Positions 12,035 to 23,228 of a stretch of DNA of 64,000 nucleotides are shown one piece after another. A model generated the notes under the pieces. That model did not search any database. It was given only the letters and a program-made list of their open reading frames with translations, and was not told the DNA's origin. The stretch is taken from NCBI GenBank assembly GCA_963575745.1, contig CAUYUJ010003072.1, positions 1 through 64,000 on the forward strand. Direction: 5' to 3'. Made by a program: the position numbers and the translations under genes. Each line of letters opens with the position of its first letter. Within the stretch, counting starts at the first letter, position 1. The stretch is from Prorocentrum cordatum (Eukaryota; Sar; Dinophyceae; Prorocentrales; Prorocentraceae).

Positions 12035-12573
12035 AGGGGGCGGGGCGGAAGGATGGGAGAGGGATGATGAAGGGCGGAAGAGGCTGAGGCGCAAGGTCTA
12101 TGGTCACACATGTACACGTCGCAAGTTTGCCAAGGTAGTTCCCATCATGGGCAAAGACTAGGTGATCTTGAGATAACTTCAGTTTTGCCGACGTTATACG
12201 CGGGGTCTTCATGGGCTTACAGCATTTCTGTGCTGGGCGGGCCACGAAGAATCGGCACCAAGAAGGGACACACAAAAGAGCACACACACGACTCACCACC
12301 TCACTCGCTCATCCGTGGCGCGAACAGCGCAACACCACGCCCACTGAGAGGCACGTTGCCAGCGGCGAGGCGCCCAAGGCACGGTGCCGATGCCACTGCC
12401 AATGCCACTGCCGATGCCACGGCGTTCTCGGCATGGCGCAACCTCACGATGACCTCGGCTCAGCGCTGGAACGGCATGGCGCCCCAGGCGGGCACAGCGC
12501 TCACGGTACGGCGCCCAGGCCCACGCGGCACGGCGCGCGTCGCACTGCGTCCGTGGCACGGTTTGGCAGCCTC
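12035..12573. other. Unrecognised GC-rich stretch with GGCATGGCGC-like degenerate words
   Basis: Between 12370 and 12560 short GCCACTGCC, GGCATGGCGC and CACGGCGC words recur irregularly. Open frames exist but show no recognisable protein. Confidence 0.5.
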
Positions 12574-13215
12574 GGCTCCTCCTCCTCCTCCTCCTCCTTC
12601 TCCTCCTCCTCCGCCTCCTCCTCCTCCTCCTTCTCCTCCTCCTCCTCCTCCCTCTCCTGCTCCTGCTCCTGCTCCTCCTCCTCCTCCTCCTCCTCCTCCT
12701 CCTCCTCCGCCTCCTCCGCCGCTCAAGCCTGTGTTCCGCGCGCGCGCGCGCGCGGATCCGCTTGGGATGGCGCGGGCGGAGCCGCCCCGGAGGAGGAGGA
12801 GGAGGAGGAGGAGGAGGAGGAGGAGGAGGAGGAGGAGGAGGAGGAGGATGAGGAGGGGGAGAGAAGGAGGAGGAGGAGAAAGAGAAGGATGATGATGAGG
12901 AGGAGGAGGAGGAGGAGGAGGAGGAGGAGGAGGAGGAGGGAGGAGGAGGAGGAGAGGAGGAGGAGGAGGAGGAGGAGGAGGAGGAGGAGGAGGAGGAAGA
13001 GGAGGAGGAGGAGGGGGAGGGGGAGGAGGGAGGAGGAGGAGGAGGAGGAGGGGGGAGGAGGAGGAGGAGAGGAGGAGGAGGAGGAGGAGGAGGAGGAGGA
13101 GGAGGAGGGGAGGAGGAGGAGGAGGAGGAGGAGAGGAGGAGGAGAGGAGGAGGAGGAGAGGAGGAGGAAGGAGGAGGAGGAGGAGGAGGAGGAGGAGGAG
13201 GAGGAGGAGGAGGAG
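12574..13215 (+). repeat. Opposed (TCC)n and (GGA)n arrays around a (CG)n run
   Basis: A TCC array at 12574-12725 is followed by a short (CG) run at about 12737-12754, able to adopt Z-DNA, and then a GGA array at about 12791-13215. It is a second example of pyrimidine and purine arrays facing each other across a short unique spacer. Confidence 0.92.
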
Positions 13216-14340
13216 CTGCGCGAAGTGGCGGCGGCGCTGGATCTCATTGTCGGGGGTTCGGCCACGGCGGGCCGCGTGTGGGCCCTGCTGCCAGCGCTTG
13301 CCGCGCTGGTCCGAGGCGAGCCGCCCGATTGGCTCGCAGTCCTCCGCCGCAACGTCGTGGCGCTCCATTCAGAGGCGGCCGCGGTCGACTCGATCGCCAA
13401 GGCGCAGAAACGTCCTCGGCTGGGCCAGGGAGCGCGCCGCTGCCGCGCCCCGCAGCCTGCGGTGCGCACGCCGCTGCGGACGGCAGCCTCGCCGTACCGC
13501 CCAGCGGACCGCGTCGGCCAACTGCTGGACGAGCTGGGCATAGAGGAGGTGGGCGCGGAGCCCACGAACACGTACCTGGTGCAGACGCCCCTCCACAGCT
13601 CGGCACAGCCCTTCGTGCCAGAGCGCCTGCAGGAGGAGGCGTCCGAGAAGATCGGCGTCGTCCAGGCGTTGGACGGACGCGTGGAGCTGTCCGTGCAGAT
13701 GGCTGGCGAGATGCCGCAGTTGCCGCCCTTCTCGGAGGAGGGCCTCGGGCAGCTGGGGATCGACGAAGCGGCGAGCGAGGCGGAGGGCGACGGCGCGGTT
13801 TGGACGGCCATGGCCCACAGGCAGCTGCTTGAGGCCCCTGCCGAGCGGCAGCGTGCCGCGGGCCATGCGCAGCCGTTCGCGCGGCGGCGTGCGCGCCTGG
13901 ATCGCGCCTCGCGGGCCGCGGGCGGCGCCGTCCGTGGGGCCCCCCGCGGGGGGTCGCTGCCCTCCTGGTGGCGAGGGCGCTGCTGGCCAGGCCTTCGACG
14001 TGGTCGCGGAGGCGCCGACGCTGGCGGAGCGGACCCCTGGGCCGTGGGCGGCCGCCTTCATCTACGATGGGAGCGACGGCGACTGCTCGCCCCAGGGCGT
14101 CGACGAGGAGGGGTTCGCGATCCTCTTCCATGCCCAGCTCGTGCGGGGCTACGCGGCGCTCGGGGCCAGTGGCTGAGTTCGTCGTGGAGCCTGTGCCGTG
14201 CCTTCACGTGGAGGCGGAGAGCTGCGTCGAGGGTTTCGCGGACAAGGTCGGTGTGGGCCCACATTCGGCCTACGCTCAGGGAGGGATCATGAAGTGCCCC
14301 CGCGGTAGAATTCAATACACGAGCCTCATGGGCCCAGTCT
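13216..14340 (+). pseudogene. Coding-like GC-rich region, unknown protein, frame-broken
   Basis: Immediately after the GGA array one + frame reads ELREVAAALDLIVGGSATAG and continues to about 13960 with mixed composition, including TNTYLVQTPLHSS, SEKIGVVQALDGRVEL and EEGLGQLGIDEAASEAEG. This looks like protein rather than repeat. A second frame gives FDVVAEAPTLAERTPGPWAAAFIYD and DEEGFAILFHAQLVRGYAAL (about 13990-14170), and a third gives AEFVVEPVPCLHVEAES (about 14165 on). The three pieces could be one gene with frameshifts or unseen short introns. I do not recognise the family. It ends in a TCC array near 14341. Confidence 0.35.
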
Positions 14341-14861
14341 TACCTCCACCTCCTCCTCCTCCTCCTCCTCCTCCTCCTCCTCCTCCTCCTCCTACTCATC
14401 CTTGCTCCCCCTCTTCGTCCTGCCCCTCCTAATCCCTCCCCCCCTCCTCCCCCTCGCCCCCCACCCCCCCTCGCCCCTCCCCTCTCGCAGGGCAGCCGCG
14501 ACCCCCCCTGGCCTGCCCCCCCCCCCGGCGCCTCCCCGCGGCGACTTCGACGCCTCCCGCGCACCCCCAGCTGGGCAGCTGCCTGCGGGGCGCGCGCGCG
14601 CCGGAGAGAACGTGATGACGGCAACGGTGCTGATGCTGATGGTGTGGTGGTGGCGACGGTGGTGATGGTGCTGGTGGTGGTGATGACGAGGAAGATGCTA
14701 ATGAAGAGGAGGAGGAGGAGGAGGAGGAGGAGGAGGAGGAGGAGGAGGAGGAGAAAGAGGAGGAGGGGGAACAGTAGGGAATGAGGAGGACGACGAGGAG
14801 TAGGAAGAGGAGGAGGGGGAGCGAACGTCGCCTGAGAGGGCGCGTCCGTCTGTGAGCCGCG
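14341..14861. repeat. TCC array, C-rich block and GGA array
   Basis: A TCC array at 14341-14395 is followed by a C-rich low-complexity stretch to about 14545, a GTGGTGATG-rich piece (14620-14690) and a GGA array (about 14707-14830). No gene is seen. Confidence 0.85.
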
Positions 14862-16679
14862 CTACGGCGCGCCAGCCCCGCCCGACTGATCTGCGGGCAG
14901 CTTCAGGGCTCGGCGAGCGGCGGCAACGGCAGTCGTCTGCTTGTTGTATGACATCGAAATGCCGTAGTCCTTCGTCAGGTGGTACGTCCTGGTGGCCACG
15001 GAGAGCCTGGCAATGCTGTTGGGGATGCCGTTCTCGCCATGGAACGGCTCGGTCAGCTCGGGAAGGCCGAGCGTCGTCATGATGTTGGTGCTCAGCTGGC
15101 CGCGCGGTAAGCTCAGCTGGTGCCACATCCATTCGCATATGAGGTAGTGCTGGATGTTGTCGTCGGCGTGCGGGCATCCGGAATGGCATGGGCGCTTGGT
15201 CGGGAGCACGTGCATTATGTGCGAGGTCGTCCACGCGCCTGTGAGGACCTTCAGGGCGCTCCACAGCCTGGCGGGCGGCAGGGTCGCGAGGTGGTTGCGG
15301 AGGCGCGTCCACCGAGCGGGGAGATCATCAGGAACTTGCTGGACTTGAAGGAGATCACGTTGTGCGTCGGCGTCGGCAGGTGGGTCTTCGGCGCCCATGT
15401 CGTCGTCGTCGTCGTGGTGAATGTCGTCAGGGTCGGCGTCGGGCTCCAGCAGGGGCAGGATGTGGGCGATCCATCGGCGTCGGGCACGGTGTTGGGCGGC
15501 CTCGTAACTGAGCACCGAGGTACGACTGCGTGGCGATCGGCTGCGTGGCGGCTCGCTCTGTGCTTCTGGGCGGGTCAGGCGGCATTCCAGGAGAATGCGT
15601 CCAGGGCCGCTGGCGTCCCACGCCTGAGTGCACATATCGACGGCGATGCGGTGTCGCTGGATGTCGGTGGTGTACAACGGCTGGAACAGGTCGGTTCCGA
15701 GCAACTCGTACAAGTAGGTGACGCACCACTGCATCCAGTCCTCGTGGTTGTTGATGCGTCGGTCGTTCATCAGGAGGTCAGGCAGCCAGTGCGCGGCCCA
15801 TGGGCGCGCCCTGTTCAGAAGACGCTCTTGGGCTCGTTCAGCTTCACGTCGCGGTCCAGATGGCGGTTCGCGTGTAAGTTGGCGAGCAGGATTTAGTATA
15901 GTGTACCACGCGATCAGGCGGCGCTTGATGATGTCAGGCATGGTGTCGACGTAGAGTTGCTCGTTCAGCGACTTCATGTAGTCTTTCTGCGGCGTGATCT
16001 TGGCAAGATTGCGATGTTGGTGGCGATCAGGTTGTGGAGATAGGTGGGGGGCGTGGCGTTGACGGATGGCTTGCTATCCTGCTCTGGCGGCGCGCTTGTG
16101 GCTGGCGATCATGGCGGCTCGTGCGCGGGGTCGGGGCCCAGCAGTCCGTGTCAGGCGTTTGAGATGTGATCCTTTGCAGTCGGCGAAGAAGGTGGAATTG
16201 GTGACACCCTCGAAGCGCTGGACGATGGCGGTCTTGATCTCCCAGCAATCGTTGCACCACACGCCTTGCAGTGCAGTGGTGATGGGGAGCTGGTCGTAGG
16301 CGGTGTCGCAAAGTTCGCGATGTGCGCGTCTCTGCACTGTCACAGTGATAGACGCCGTTCTCCAGAGGGTGGCGACCAAGTAGTTCTCGATGCCGATGGG
16401 GACCTCCACATCCGTCCAAAGCGGCATCGCGAGGACGTCGGGCTTGGCGAAGCTGGGAGGAGGAGGAGGAGGAGGAGGAGGAGGAGGAAGAGGAGGAGCC
16501 CTCTGCGCTCTCGCACCGCTCGGAGCAGCGCCTCGGGGCACTGCTGCGTGTTCCGCTGCTGCTTCCTCTGGCTCGCTGGCACGGTCGAAATCTAGAGTGG
16601 CGACGGTCGTGTCCCCCTGCAGGCGGATTTTGGAAGCCAAATCAAGCATAGCCGAAAATACTCCCAAATGGCCGAACAT
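14862..16679 (-). pseudogene. C-terminal part of a LINE-like retrotransposon ORF, one in-frame stop
   Basis: One minus-strand frame is open from 16679 to 14862 except for a stop near 16074. The 3' half reads MKSLNEQLYVDTMPDIIKRR and ends with an acidic DDIHHDDDDDMGAED linker and a Cys/His motif C-x3-C-x8-H-x3-C (CHSGC, HYLIC), like the zinc motif after the RT domain of many LINEs. No RT catalytic motif is visible, so this is the region downstream of RT or a separate ORF. A GGA tract (about 16455-16495) lies in frame and encodes a proline run. The LINE assignment rests mainly on the zinc motif and the WTxxRNHLATLPPARLWSAL context. Confidence 0.5.
16455..16495 (+). repeat. Short (GGA)n tract inside the LINE-like frame
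   Basis: About 40 bases of GGA on + encode 12 or so consecutive prolines on the minus-strand frame without breaking it. Confidence 0.8.
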
Positions 16680-17604
16680 AGTTAAACATCGTTTCCAGGC
16701 TATTCTGATCAGTTTTCAATATTCCTCCTGTAGAGAGACAGGTCCGACTAATCTGGAGTGGGGACGGGCGGTGAGGGCGGCGGGGGAGGGTGGCACTCTG
16801 TGGGCGGCGGACTGCCAACACACCCTCAAGGGCTGGCTGGCGAGGCCCGCGGAGGAGGGGCCGCAGAGGAGAGGACGCAAGGGTACCCTAAGGACATGTG
16901 AACGTTTTTCTTTGTCTTCGGCGTCTCGACGCGGGGCGGAAGGGAGGGAGAGGGGGGGGGGTCTGGCTCTGGAGCTCTGACTCGCGCGACCGCTTGCAGC
17001 AGTGCGTCCTGCTGTGGGGGCCCCGCCTGCTCGGAGCGGGCGCCGAAAAACAGCCAAGCTCTACTCCATGGGGAGAAGGGAGGGGGGGGGGTGCGGGGGC
17101 CCGCGCCGATCGGCAAAACAATTAATAAACAAGCGATCACCATCCGTGCGTCCTTACCATGAGTTTTGACTGTACATCTGTTCCCCCTCGTATTCGCCAA
17201 GTCTCGCGTCCCGTGCTTTTCAAGTTTGCTCGATACCTTTCGCGGGCCGTCTCCTGGTCACCTCAACCACCAAAGTTAAGCTCGCCAGTGAGTGTGTGTG
17301 TGTGTGCGTGTGTCGTTGTGCTCCCACGCAGTCGCCGCATCATCCGGATCGACCTTCGTCGTGCACTTCTCCGTGCCTTCGTTTGCAACGTCGTCGTCGT
17401 ACAGAACATGAGACTCGTCAAGAAATAATATCTTTGCAGACCGTAGTGGCAAACGACCCGTGTCGCAACCGTTGCCGTCCATCTTGTCATAGTCCGCTTG
17501 CCTCTCCTCTTTCTCCTCCGTCGACTGCTCCATAGTCTCGGCCAGGCCAATCTGTCCTCGCTGCGCGTCGCGTCAAAGCCGATATTTTAGCCACTGATTG
17601 TAAG
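16680..17604. other. Unrecognised stretch, one possible minus-strand ORF
   Basis: No supported gene. A minus-strand frame (17533 down to 17276) starts MEQSTEEKEERQADYDK and has a natural-looking acidic composition, but I recognise no family and it runs into a GT/AC microsatellite at about 17290-17317. Confidence 0.35.
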
Positions 17605-17770
17605 AACATGCCGCTGGAGGGTTCTACCAGAAGGTCACAAAGACCGAAGAAGAGTCCCACGACGGGGACAGGGAGCCCCGGGACCGCCTGGTCGAGATCG
17701 CCCTGTCCGGCAGACGCTTCGCCCGAGGCTTCCTCACGCTGTACTCAGGAGCCGTGCACTCGCCTCACTC
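17605..17770 (+). other. Possible exon of an unknown gene
   Basis: One + frame reads VTKTEEESHDGDREPRDRL, then VEIALSGRRFARGFLTLYSG, which has the composition of real protein over about 50 residues. No flanking exon or family could be identified, and the frame degenerates after about 17760. Confidence 0.2.
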
Positions 17771-18250
17771 GCCGTCGCTCGGAAGTCCATTTCCCGTGCA
17801 TCTTTCGGTTTCGTGCGTGTTTTTTTTTGCTCGTTGGTCGAGGATGGTCCTCGATGGTTCTCGCCGAGAGAAACATGCACACATCCGAGCGATGCCGAGC
17901 TCAATGCCCGCTAGACTGGCGGTCTGGACGGCCACGGTCTGTAGTAAAACAGACACGCTGCGGTGCACATGGCTGTGCGCTCACCGCTGCCCCCATACAG
18001 CCGACCTCCTACTCCTCGACCCCGCCTCTTCACGGTGCTCTGCTGGGGTAATTTCCAATGGGGCCCAAGGACACACAAATAAATACACACAAATAACAGG
18101 ATTCCCCATATTTTCCCATATTTTCTGGGTTTCTGTCTTCCCCCCCACTTCCCATATGTTCCCATATTTTCTGGGGAATCGAGGATTAACTGTGTCTGTG
18201 TGTTTCTTTTCCTCCTGAATTTTTTCATCCTGGACCCATTGATGTGGTCA
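17771..18250. other. Unrecognised stretch with short CCCATATTTTC repeats
   Basis: Between about 18095 and 18180 the words CCCATATTTTC and TTTTCTGGG recur three times. Nothing else is recognised. Confidence 0.5.
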
Positions 18251-18253
18251 CGC

Positions 18254-18465
18254 GCCCGAGAGCGGGCCACGGAAGCCGAAACCGAACAGAAACGCCCAGA
18301 TCGAACAAAGCAGATCGTCGGACATCTGGCGACGACGACGACGGCGGCGACGGACGACGCGACCACGCATAGGGCCCGAGAACCGGCCTGAGAGGCCAGA
18401 ATCGAGAAAGAACGCCAGATCGAACAAATCAAATCGTCTGATATTTGGCGACGACGACAACGACG
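18254..18465 (+). repeat. 120-bp direct repeat, two copies, leading into the ACG array
   Basis: GCCCGAGAGCGGGCC... (from 18254) and GCCCGAGAACCGGCC... (from 18374) share about 90 similar bases, including CCAGATCGAACAAA and a GCGACGACGACG end. Each copy finishes in an ACG run. The first run is short; the second opens into the long array after 18451. Confidence 0.8.
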
Positions 18466-19590
18466 ACGACGACGTACGACGAAGTAGGACGTACGACGAT
18501 GTACGACGTACGACGAGATAAGACGTACGACGACGACGAGACGACGACGACGTACGACGACGTACGACGAAGTACGACGACGATGACGATGACGTACGAC
18601 GACGACGACGTACGACGAATACGACCACGACCAGGACGACGACGACGACGACCACGACGACCACGAAGACGACGACCACGACGACGTAGACGAAGTACGA
18701 CGAAGTACGACGACGTACGACGACGTACGCCGACGTACGACAAAGTACGACGACAACGACCTACGACGAAGTAGGGCGTACGACGACGACGACGGGCGAC
18801 AAGGTACGACGTACGACGACGACGGCGAGACGACGACGATGTACGACAACGCCGACGACCACGTACAACGTACGACGACGATGACGAAGACGACGTTCGA
18901 CGACGTACGACGTACGACGACGTACGACGACGTACGACGACGTACGACGAAGACGACCACGACGACGATGACGACGATCACGTACGACGACGACGTACGA
19001 CGAACTACGATGTACGACGATGTACGACGACGTATGACGAAGACGACCACGACGACCACGAAGACGACCAGGACAGCGACGATGACCACGAAGACAACGA
19101 CGACGTAAGACGAAATACCACGTACGACGACGTACGACGACGACGGCGTACGACGACGACGACGTACGACGACGACGGCGACGTGCGACGTGCGACGCAC
19201 GACGTATGAGGTACGACGTACGACGACGCCGACGACGACGACGTACGATGAAATACGACGTACGACGACGTACGGCGTACGACGACGTACGACGACGACG
19301 ACGACGCACGTCGTACAATTGCGCCGCCCGCGGCAGCGGGCGGCGGAAGCGTCGACGGGCAGCGGCCGATGATCCGCCCGCGTCGTCGTCGTCGTCCTCG
19401 TGATCGTTGTGGTGGTCGTCGTCGTCGTCGTCGTCGTACGTCGTCGTACGCCGTACGTGGTTGTACGTCGTAGTTCATCGTATGTCATCGTCGTCGTCGT
19501 CGGCGTTGTCGCCGTCGTACATCGTACGTCGAACGTCGCACGTCGCACGTCGACGTCGTCAACGTCGTCAACGTCGTCGTCGGCGGCGGC
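18451..19590. repeat. ACG/TACGACG array with internal strand inversion
   Basis: From 18451 to about 19315 the + strand is built almost only of ACG, TACGACG, TACGACGACG and similar units with GTAC junctions. From about 19380 to 19590 the sequence is the reverse complement (CGTCGTCG, GTACGTCGTCG). The turning point (19316-19379) is a GC-rich unique segment with a short hairpin (GCCGCCCGC/GCGGGCGGC). All frames in this region are artefacts. Confidence 0.93.
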
Positions 19591-20035
19591 GGCGGCCTTC
19601 CGGGGGCGTCGGGAGGTCCGCCGCCGCAGCGCGCGGGCTGCGGGGGCGCGATGGGGTGGTGCAGCCAGGCGTCGTCGCCGAGCTGGGGCACCCGCAGGGG
19701 AGGCCCGCCGCGGAGCATCGGGGAGGGTCGAGGACGAGGACGAGGAGGAGGAGGAGGAGGAGGAGGAGGAAGAAGACGAGGAGGAGGAGGAGGAGGAGGA
19801 GGGCGATGGTGGGGAGGATCGAGGGCGAGCAGGGAGACGCGGAGGGGGAGGGCGAGGAGGAGGGGAGGGCGAGGAGGAGGCGAGGACGAGGAGGAGGCCG
19901 AGGACGGGGGCGGCGGGGGTCGAGGACGAGGAGGAGGCCCGAGGAGGGGAGGAGGACGGGGCACCACGAGGGGAGGGGCGCCGAGGCCAGGAGCACTGGG
20001 GAGGGGTGGGGGCGTCAGGTGCTGCCAGCGATCCT
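19591..20035 (+). repeat. Degenerate purine-rich (GGA) region
   Basis: GGA-dominated sequence (densest at 19737-19980) with GC-rich interruptions. The open frames give Arg/Gly/Glu low-complexity products. No gene is supported. Confidence 0.75.
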
Positions 20036-20235
20036 CGAGGGTCTCACCTCGATACCTACGGCCGCATCGCCGGGCTCCTCCCCTCCGCCGAGCACCCGTT
20101 CCTCATGCTTTTCGACTTCGCAGCGGCCTTCCCCTCTGTGGGGTGGGCCTGGCTTTTCATGTGCCTGGACGCGCTCAAACTCCCTGCTGGAATGGTCCAC
20201 GCCATCAAGATGGGGACGGGTCTCGGAGGTGTGCG
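20036..20235 (+). pseudogene. Reverse-transcriptase fragment of a LINE
   Basis: The + frame reads LDTYGRIAGLLPSAEHPFLM, then LFDFAAAFPSVGWAWLFMCL and DALKLPAGMVHAIK. The DFAAAFPSV segment followed by an aromatic-rich helix and a LP-x-G turn matches the first catalytic-Asp block of LINE reverse transcriptases. It is about 65 residues long and flanked by purine-rich sequence on both sides, so it is only a relic. No YxDD block follows. Confidence 0.6.
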
Positions 20236-21615
20236 GCCTCCGTCGGGCCTCCGGAGGAGTCGGGAGCCTCTACGGGGAGACCCCGGGGACCCCCGAGGGG
20301 GGTCGGGGAGGGGAGCGGGGGGAGGGGGAGGGGAAGGACGGGGCACGCGCGGGGAAGGACGAGGAGAGCCGGAGGCCCGAGGATGAGGAGCTGGCAGGAG
20401 GGAGGAGGGCGGCGTGGAGGAGGAGGATGGAGAAGCGGGGCGAGGAGGGAAGAGGGTGGGGCATGAAGGGGATGATTGGGGGGATGGAGGAGGGAGGGAG
20501 AGGGAAGGACAAACTCCAGCGCTGGGAGGCGCATCCCGCATGGAGTGCTCGAGGCGAGAGTCCCAGGATGCGACTCTCCGACTTCTTTGTTGCTCGATGG
20601 CCCCCAAGACGGCCGTAAGAGAGCTCCGAAAGCTCGCCAAATGGCCCCAAGACGGCGCGGAATTGATTACAAGATGCTCCAAGAGCGAAAGATCTGCGAA
20701 GGCCTTCATGGTTTTGACTCTTGCATTGTCGTCGCCTTCTTTCTCTACCATCCTCCTCCTACCACCTCTTCCTCCTGCTCCTCCTGGTCCTCTTCGTCCT
20801 TCTCCTACTCCTCCCACCTAGGGTTCACCCGAAACTGATTGGGAACGTGTTTCGTCGAATAGTTCTTCCTTCTGCTCGTCCTCCTCCTCCTTCTCATTCA
20901 TTCATCCACCACCAATTAGGCAACCACTTCACGAAAACTAAACGAACTCTCGTCTAACGTGTCTTCGAGTTTTGCCCTGGTTGGGGCCAGAAAATAGCTA
21001 CACTACGTTCTGACACCAGCTTCTGATTGCGGCCTGTCGAGCACGAGGCTGATGCGCCTGCTGCGGCGCCAGCGAGGGGGCTCGGCTTGGCTTAATTAGC
21101 AAGAGGCTGGGCTTCCAGGAGACTCGACGCGACCCCAACATCACACACTTACCTCAACGCGAAAGTCTAATGCCTCCTCCTCCTCATCATCCTGCTGGCC
21201 CGCATCCTTGCATCGGAGTGGGGGGGGCTTCGCAGAGTTGGGACGCAATGTTTTCAGTGACAGTTGGCAGCAAAGGTGGGCACAAGTGTTTGGGGATCGG
21301 GCGAGACACATCTACGCTACAGTGCGGGGAATAGCTCGTGCGAGGAGGCCGTAGCAGCAGGCGGACCAAGTATGGCTCGGGGACGGCCCGAGTGTCTGGT
21401 AGGGTCTCGATCAGGCAAGTCGAATGCGGTCTGTCGACCCTTCATCCCGCTGCAATGCATTATAATCCTCCTCCTACCTCCTCCCTCCTCCTCCACTCCT
21501 TCTCCTTATCAATAACCTCCCTGTCGCACCCGGAAACCAAGTCTTCGGGCGGGCCGGGCGTTTCGCCTGAGACTTCCTCACCATCCATGACTCTGAAGCT
21601 TCAAACTTGACAACA
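20236..21615. other. Purine-rich tail, then unrecognised sequence
   Basis: GA-rich sequence runs to about 20510. Short TCC tracts lie at about 20745-20815 and 21465-21510. The remainder is unique and shows no protein or RNA I recognise. Confidence 0.5.
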
Positions 21616-21963
21616 GTTTCACAGATATAGAGGGCGGATGGCTTTCAAAATGTGGCTCTCGCCTCAGCGCCGCGCACTCTCGTCTTAAACATTTCCACGT
21701 GTGTCACGGATTGAAAGGGTGTGATTTTCAAAATGTGGCTCTCGTCTGAGCTCTGCGCACACTCGTCTTAAACATTTGCAAGTGTTTCGCGGATTGAGGG
21801 CGAGTGGTTTTGAGAAGTTGGCTCTCGCTTTGGCGCCGCGCACACTCGTCTTAAACATTTGCAAGTGTTTCACGGATTGAGGGCGGTTCTTTTTCAAACT
21901 GTGACTGTCGCATCAGCGCCGCGCACACTCGTCTTCACAATTTACATTGCAATAGCTTCACGG
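21616..21963 (+). repeat. 83-bp tandem repeat, about 4 copies
   Basis: The word CGTCTTAAACATTT or its variant starts at 21681, 21764, 21847 and 21930, exactly 83 bases apart each time. Each unit also carries GGATTGAGGGCG, TTCAAAATGTGGCTCTCG and CAGCGCCGCGCACAC-like blocks. Copies differ by scattered substitutions but not in length. Confidence 0.93.
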
Positions 21964-22500
21964 GTTTTCATGATCACCGTACCAGAAATGGTGTTCTGGA
22001 CGGATTGGGGCTTATGGGGGGTGCACAAGTTATGTTGATTCGCGGTGTTCAAGTCCCAGGAATGGCGTTGTGCCTCGATGCAGGATCGTCAAGACGCAAC
22101 AGTCAGGTTGATATGTGGCGTTGGAATCCCGAGAACAATGTTTTGGCATGCTTCAGGGTCTTCAAGCAGTTGTCTTCCGACGAGGCAGTTCCCTCAGTAA
22201 AACATGAACCGTTGTAGGGGCCTGTGAAGAGGGAGCTTGGAGGGAGGGTTTACTCCAACATCATTGATGCTTCTTCGGTTTGCACTCCTCCTCCTCCTCC
22301 TCCTCCTTCTCATCCCTCCCCCCCTTCGACAATTCCGCGAACATATACATGTTTCACTTTCAGTCCTGGACTGTATGCTTTTGCCCTTCCCAAAACAAAA
22401 CGACGCCTGGAACCCTTGCTGGATGGACTGGTGGGGCCGAATGAAGCGCGAAAAACCGAGCGCCGGGTGGCGCTTTTGGAGTACATGCGGCAACCACTTG
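21964..22500. other. Unrecognised stretch with a small lectin-like reading frame
   Basis: A + frame at 22005-22217 contains ALCLDAGSSRRNSQVDMWRW, loosely like the CLD...VQLW core of ricin-B-type lectin repeats, but it is short, isolated and not a confident call. A TCC run lies at 22280-22310. Confidence 0.2.
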
Positions 22501-22740
22501 ACCGTACACATATACACACACACACTACACATTCATCGTATACGTATACGTAACTTATATATATACACACGAATACATGTACATGTACATTCACATCTAT
22601 ATACACGTATACATATACACCCACGTTTATATGTACTCATAAACGCATGTACACCTATACACAGGTAGCAACATGCGTATGCACAAGCGTATGCATATAC
22701 ACGCACACCTATAATCCGCTTATACATGCACACCTATGAA
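22501..22740. repeat. ACATAT/CACATATA-rich cryptic microsatellite
   Basis: Imperfect tandem words of ACACAT, ATACAC and TATACAC fill this stretch. No gene is seen. Confidence 0.8.
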
Positions 22741-22816
22741 TCTACATGTGGCGGATTCTGGATTCCCTGAGCCTGAACATGTTGACACCTCTTGGGGACG
22801 CGCTTTTCACTTTCGC

Positions 22817-22994
22817 AACGTTTGACTACCTACCAGACCACCCCAACCCAACCCGAAGACCCGAATTTTCGGGTGGGGGGGTACGGATTCCATAGGTGTT
22901 TTCTCGATGTTTCCCGACCCCCCCCCAACTGGAAATGGAGGGCAAATCGAGACCTTCGGGTTGGGTTGGGCTAGTTTGGTGGGTGGTGAACGTT
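22817..22994. mobile_element. Short TIR element (about 178 bp)
   Basis: The left end (AACGTTTGACTACCTACC..., then CCCAACCCAACCCGAAG) is repeated in reverse complement at the right end (CTTCGGGTTGGGTTGGG..., then GGTGGGTGGTGAACGTT). The imperfect inverted repeats are about 50 bp. AACGTT is present at both edges and could be the target duplication or part of the TIR. There is no coding capacity, so it is MITE-like. Confidence 0.65.
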
Positions 22995-23057
22995 CCGCCG
23001 CCCTTCCGCCGGCTTCCGCTGGCGGAGGCGGCCCCGCTTTACTTCCACCGCCCTCCG

Positions 23058-23228
23058 CCGAGGAAGAGATGGTCACTTCTTCGAGCCTCGAAGGCAGAGG
23101 CCCCGGTTGGAACGCCTCGGATGGATAGAGAGAGAAGGGAGAAAGAGAGAGAGAGAGAGAGAGAGATAGCCACCGAGGAAGAGATGGCAACTCCTTCGAT
23201 CCTCGAAGGTAAGACCATCGTTTGAAAC
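23058..23228 (+). repeat. Imperfect direct repeat around a (GA) run
   Basis: GAGGAAGAGATGGTCACTTC (from about 23060) and GAGGAAGAGATGGCAACTCC (from about 23176) begin similar segments of about 65 bp, separated by a GA microsatellite (23130-23168). Confidence 0.7.

Noticed and set aside
12211-14292. A 693-codon + strand frame
   Set aside because: Most of it is TCC/GGA repeat. Only the part after 13216 has protein-like composition, and that is listed separately with low confidence.
22005-22217. Ricin-B-type lectin fragment
   Set aside because: Only one short CLD...MW-like match, with no second repeat or supporting context.
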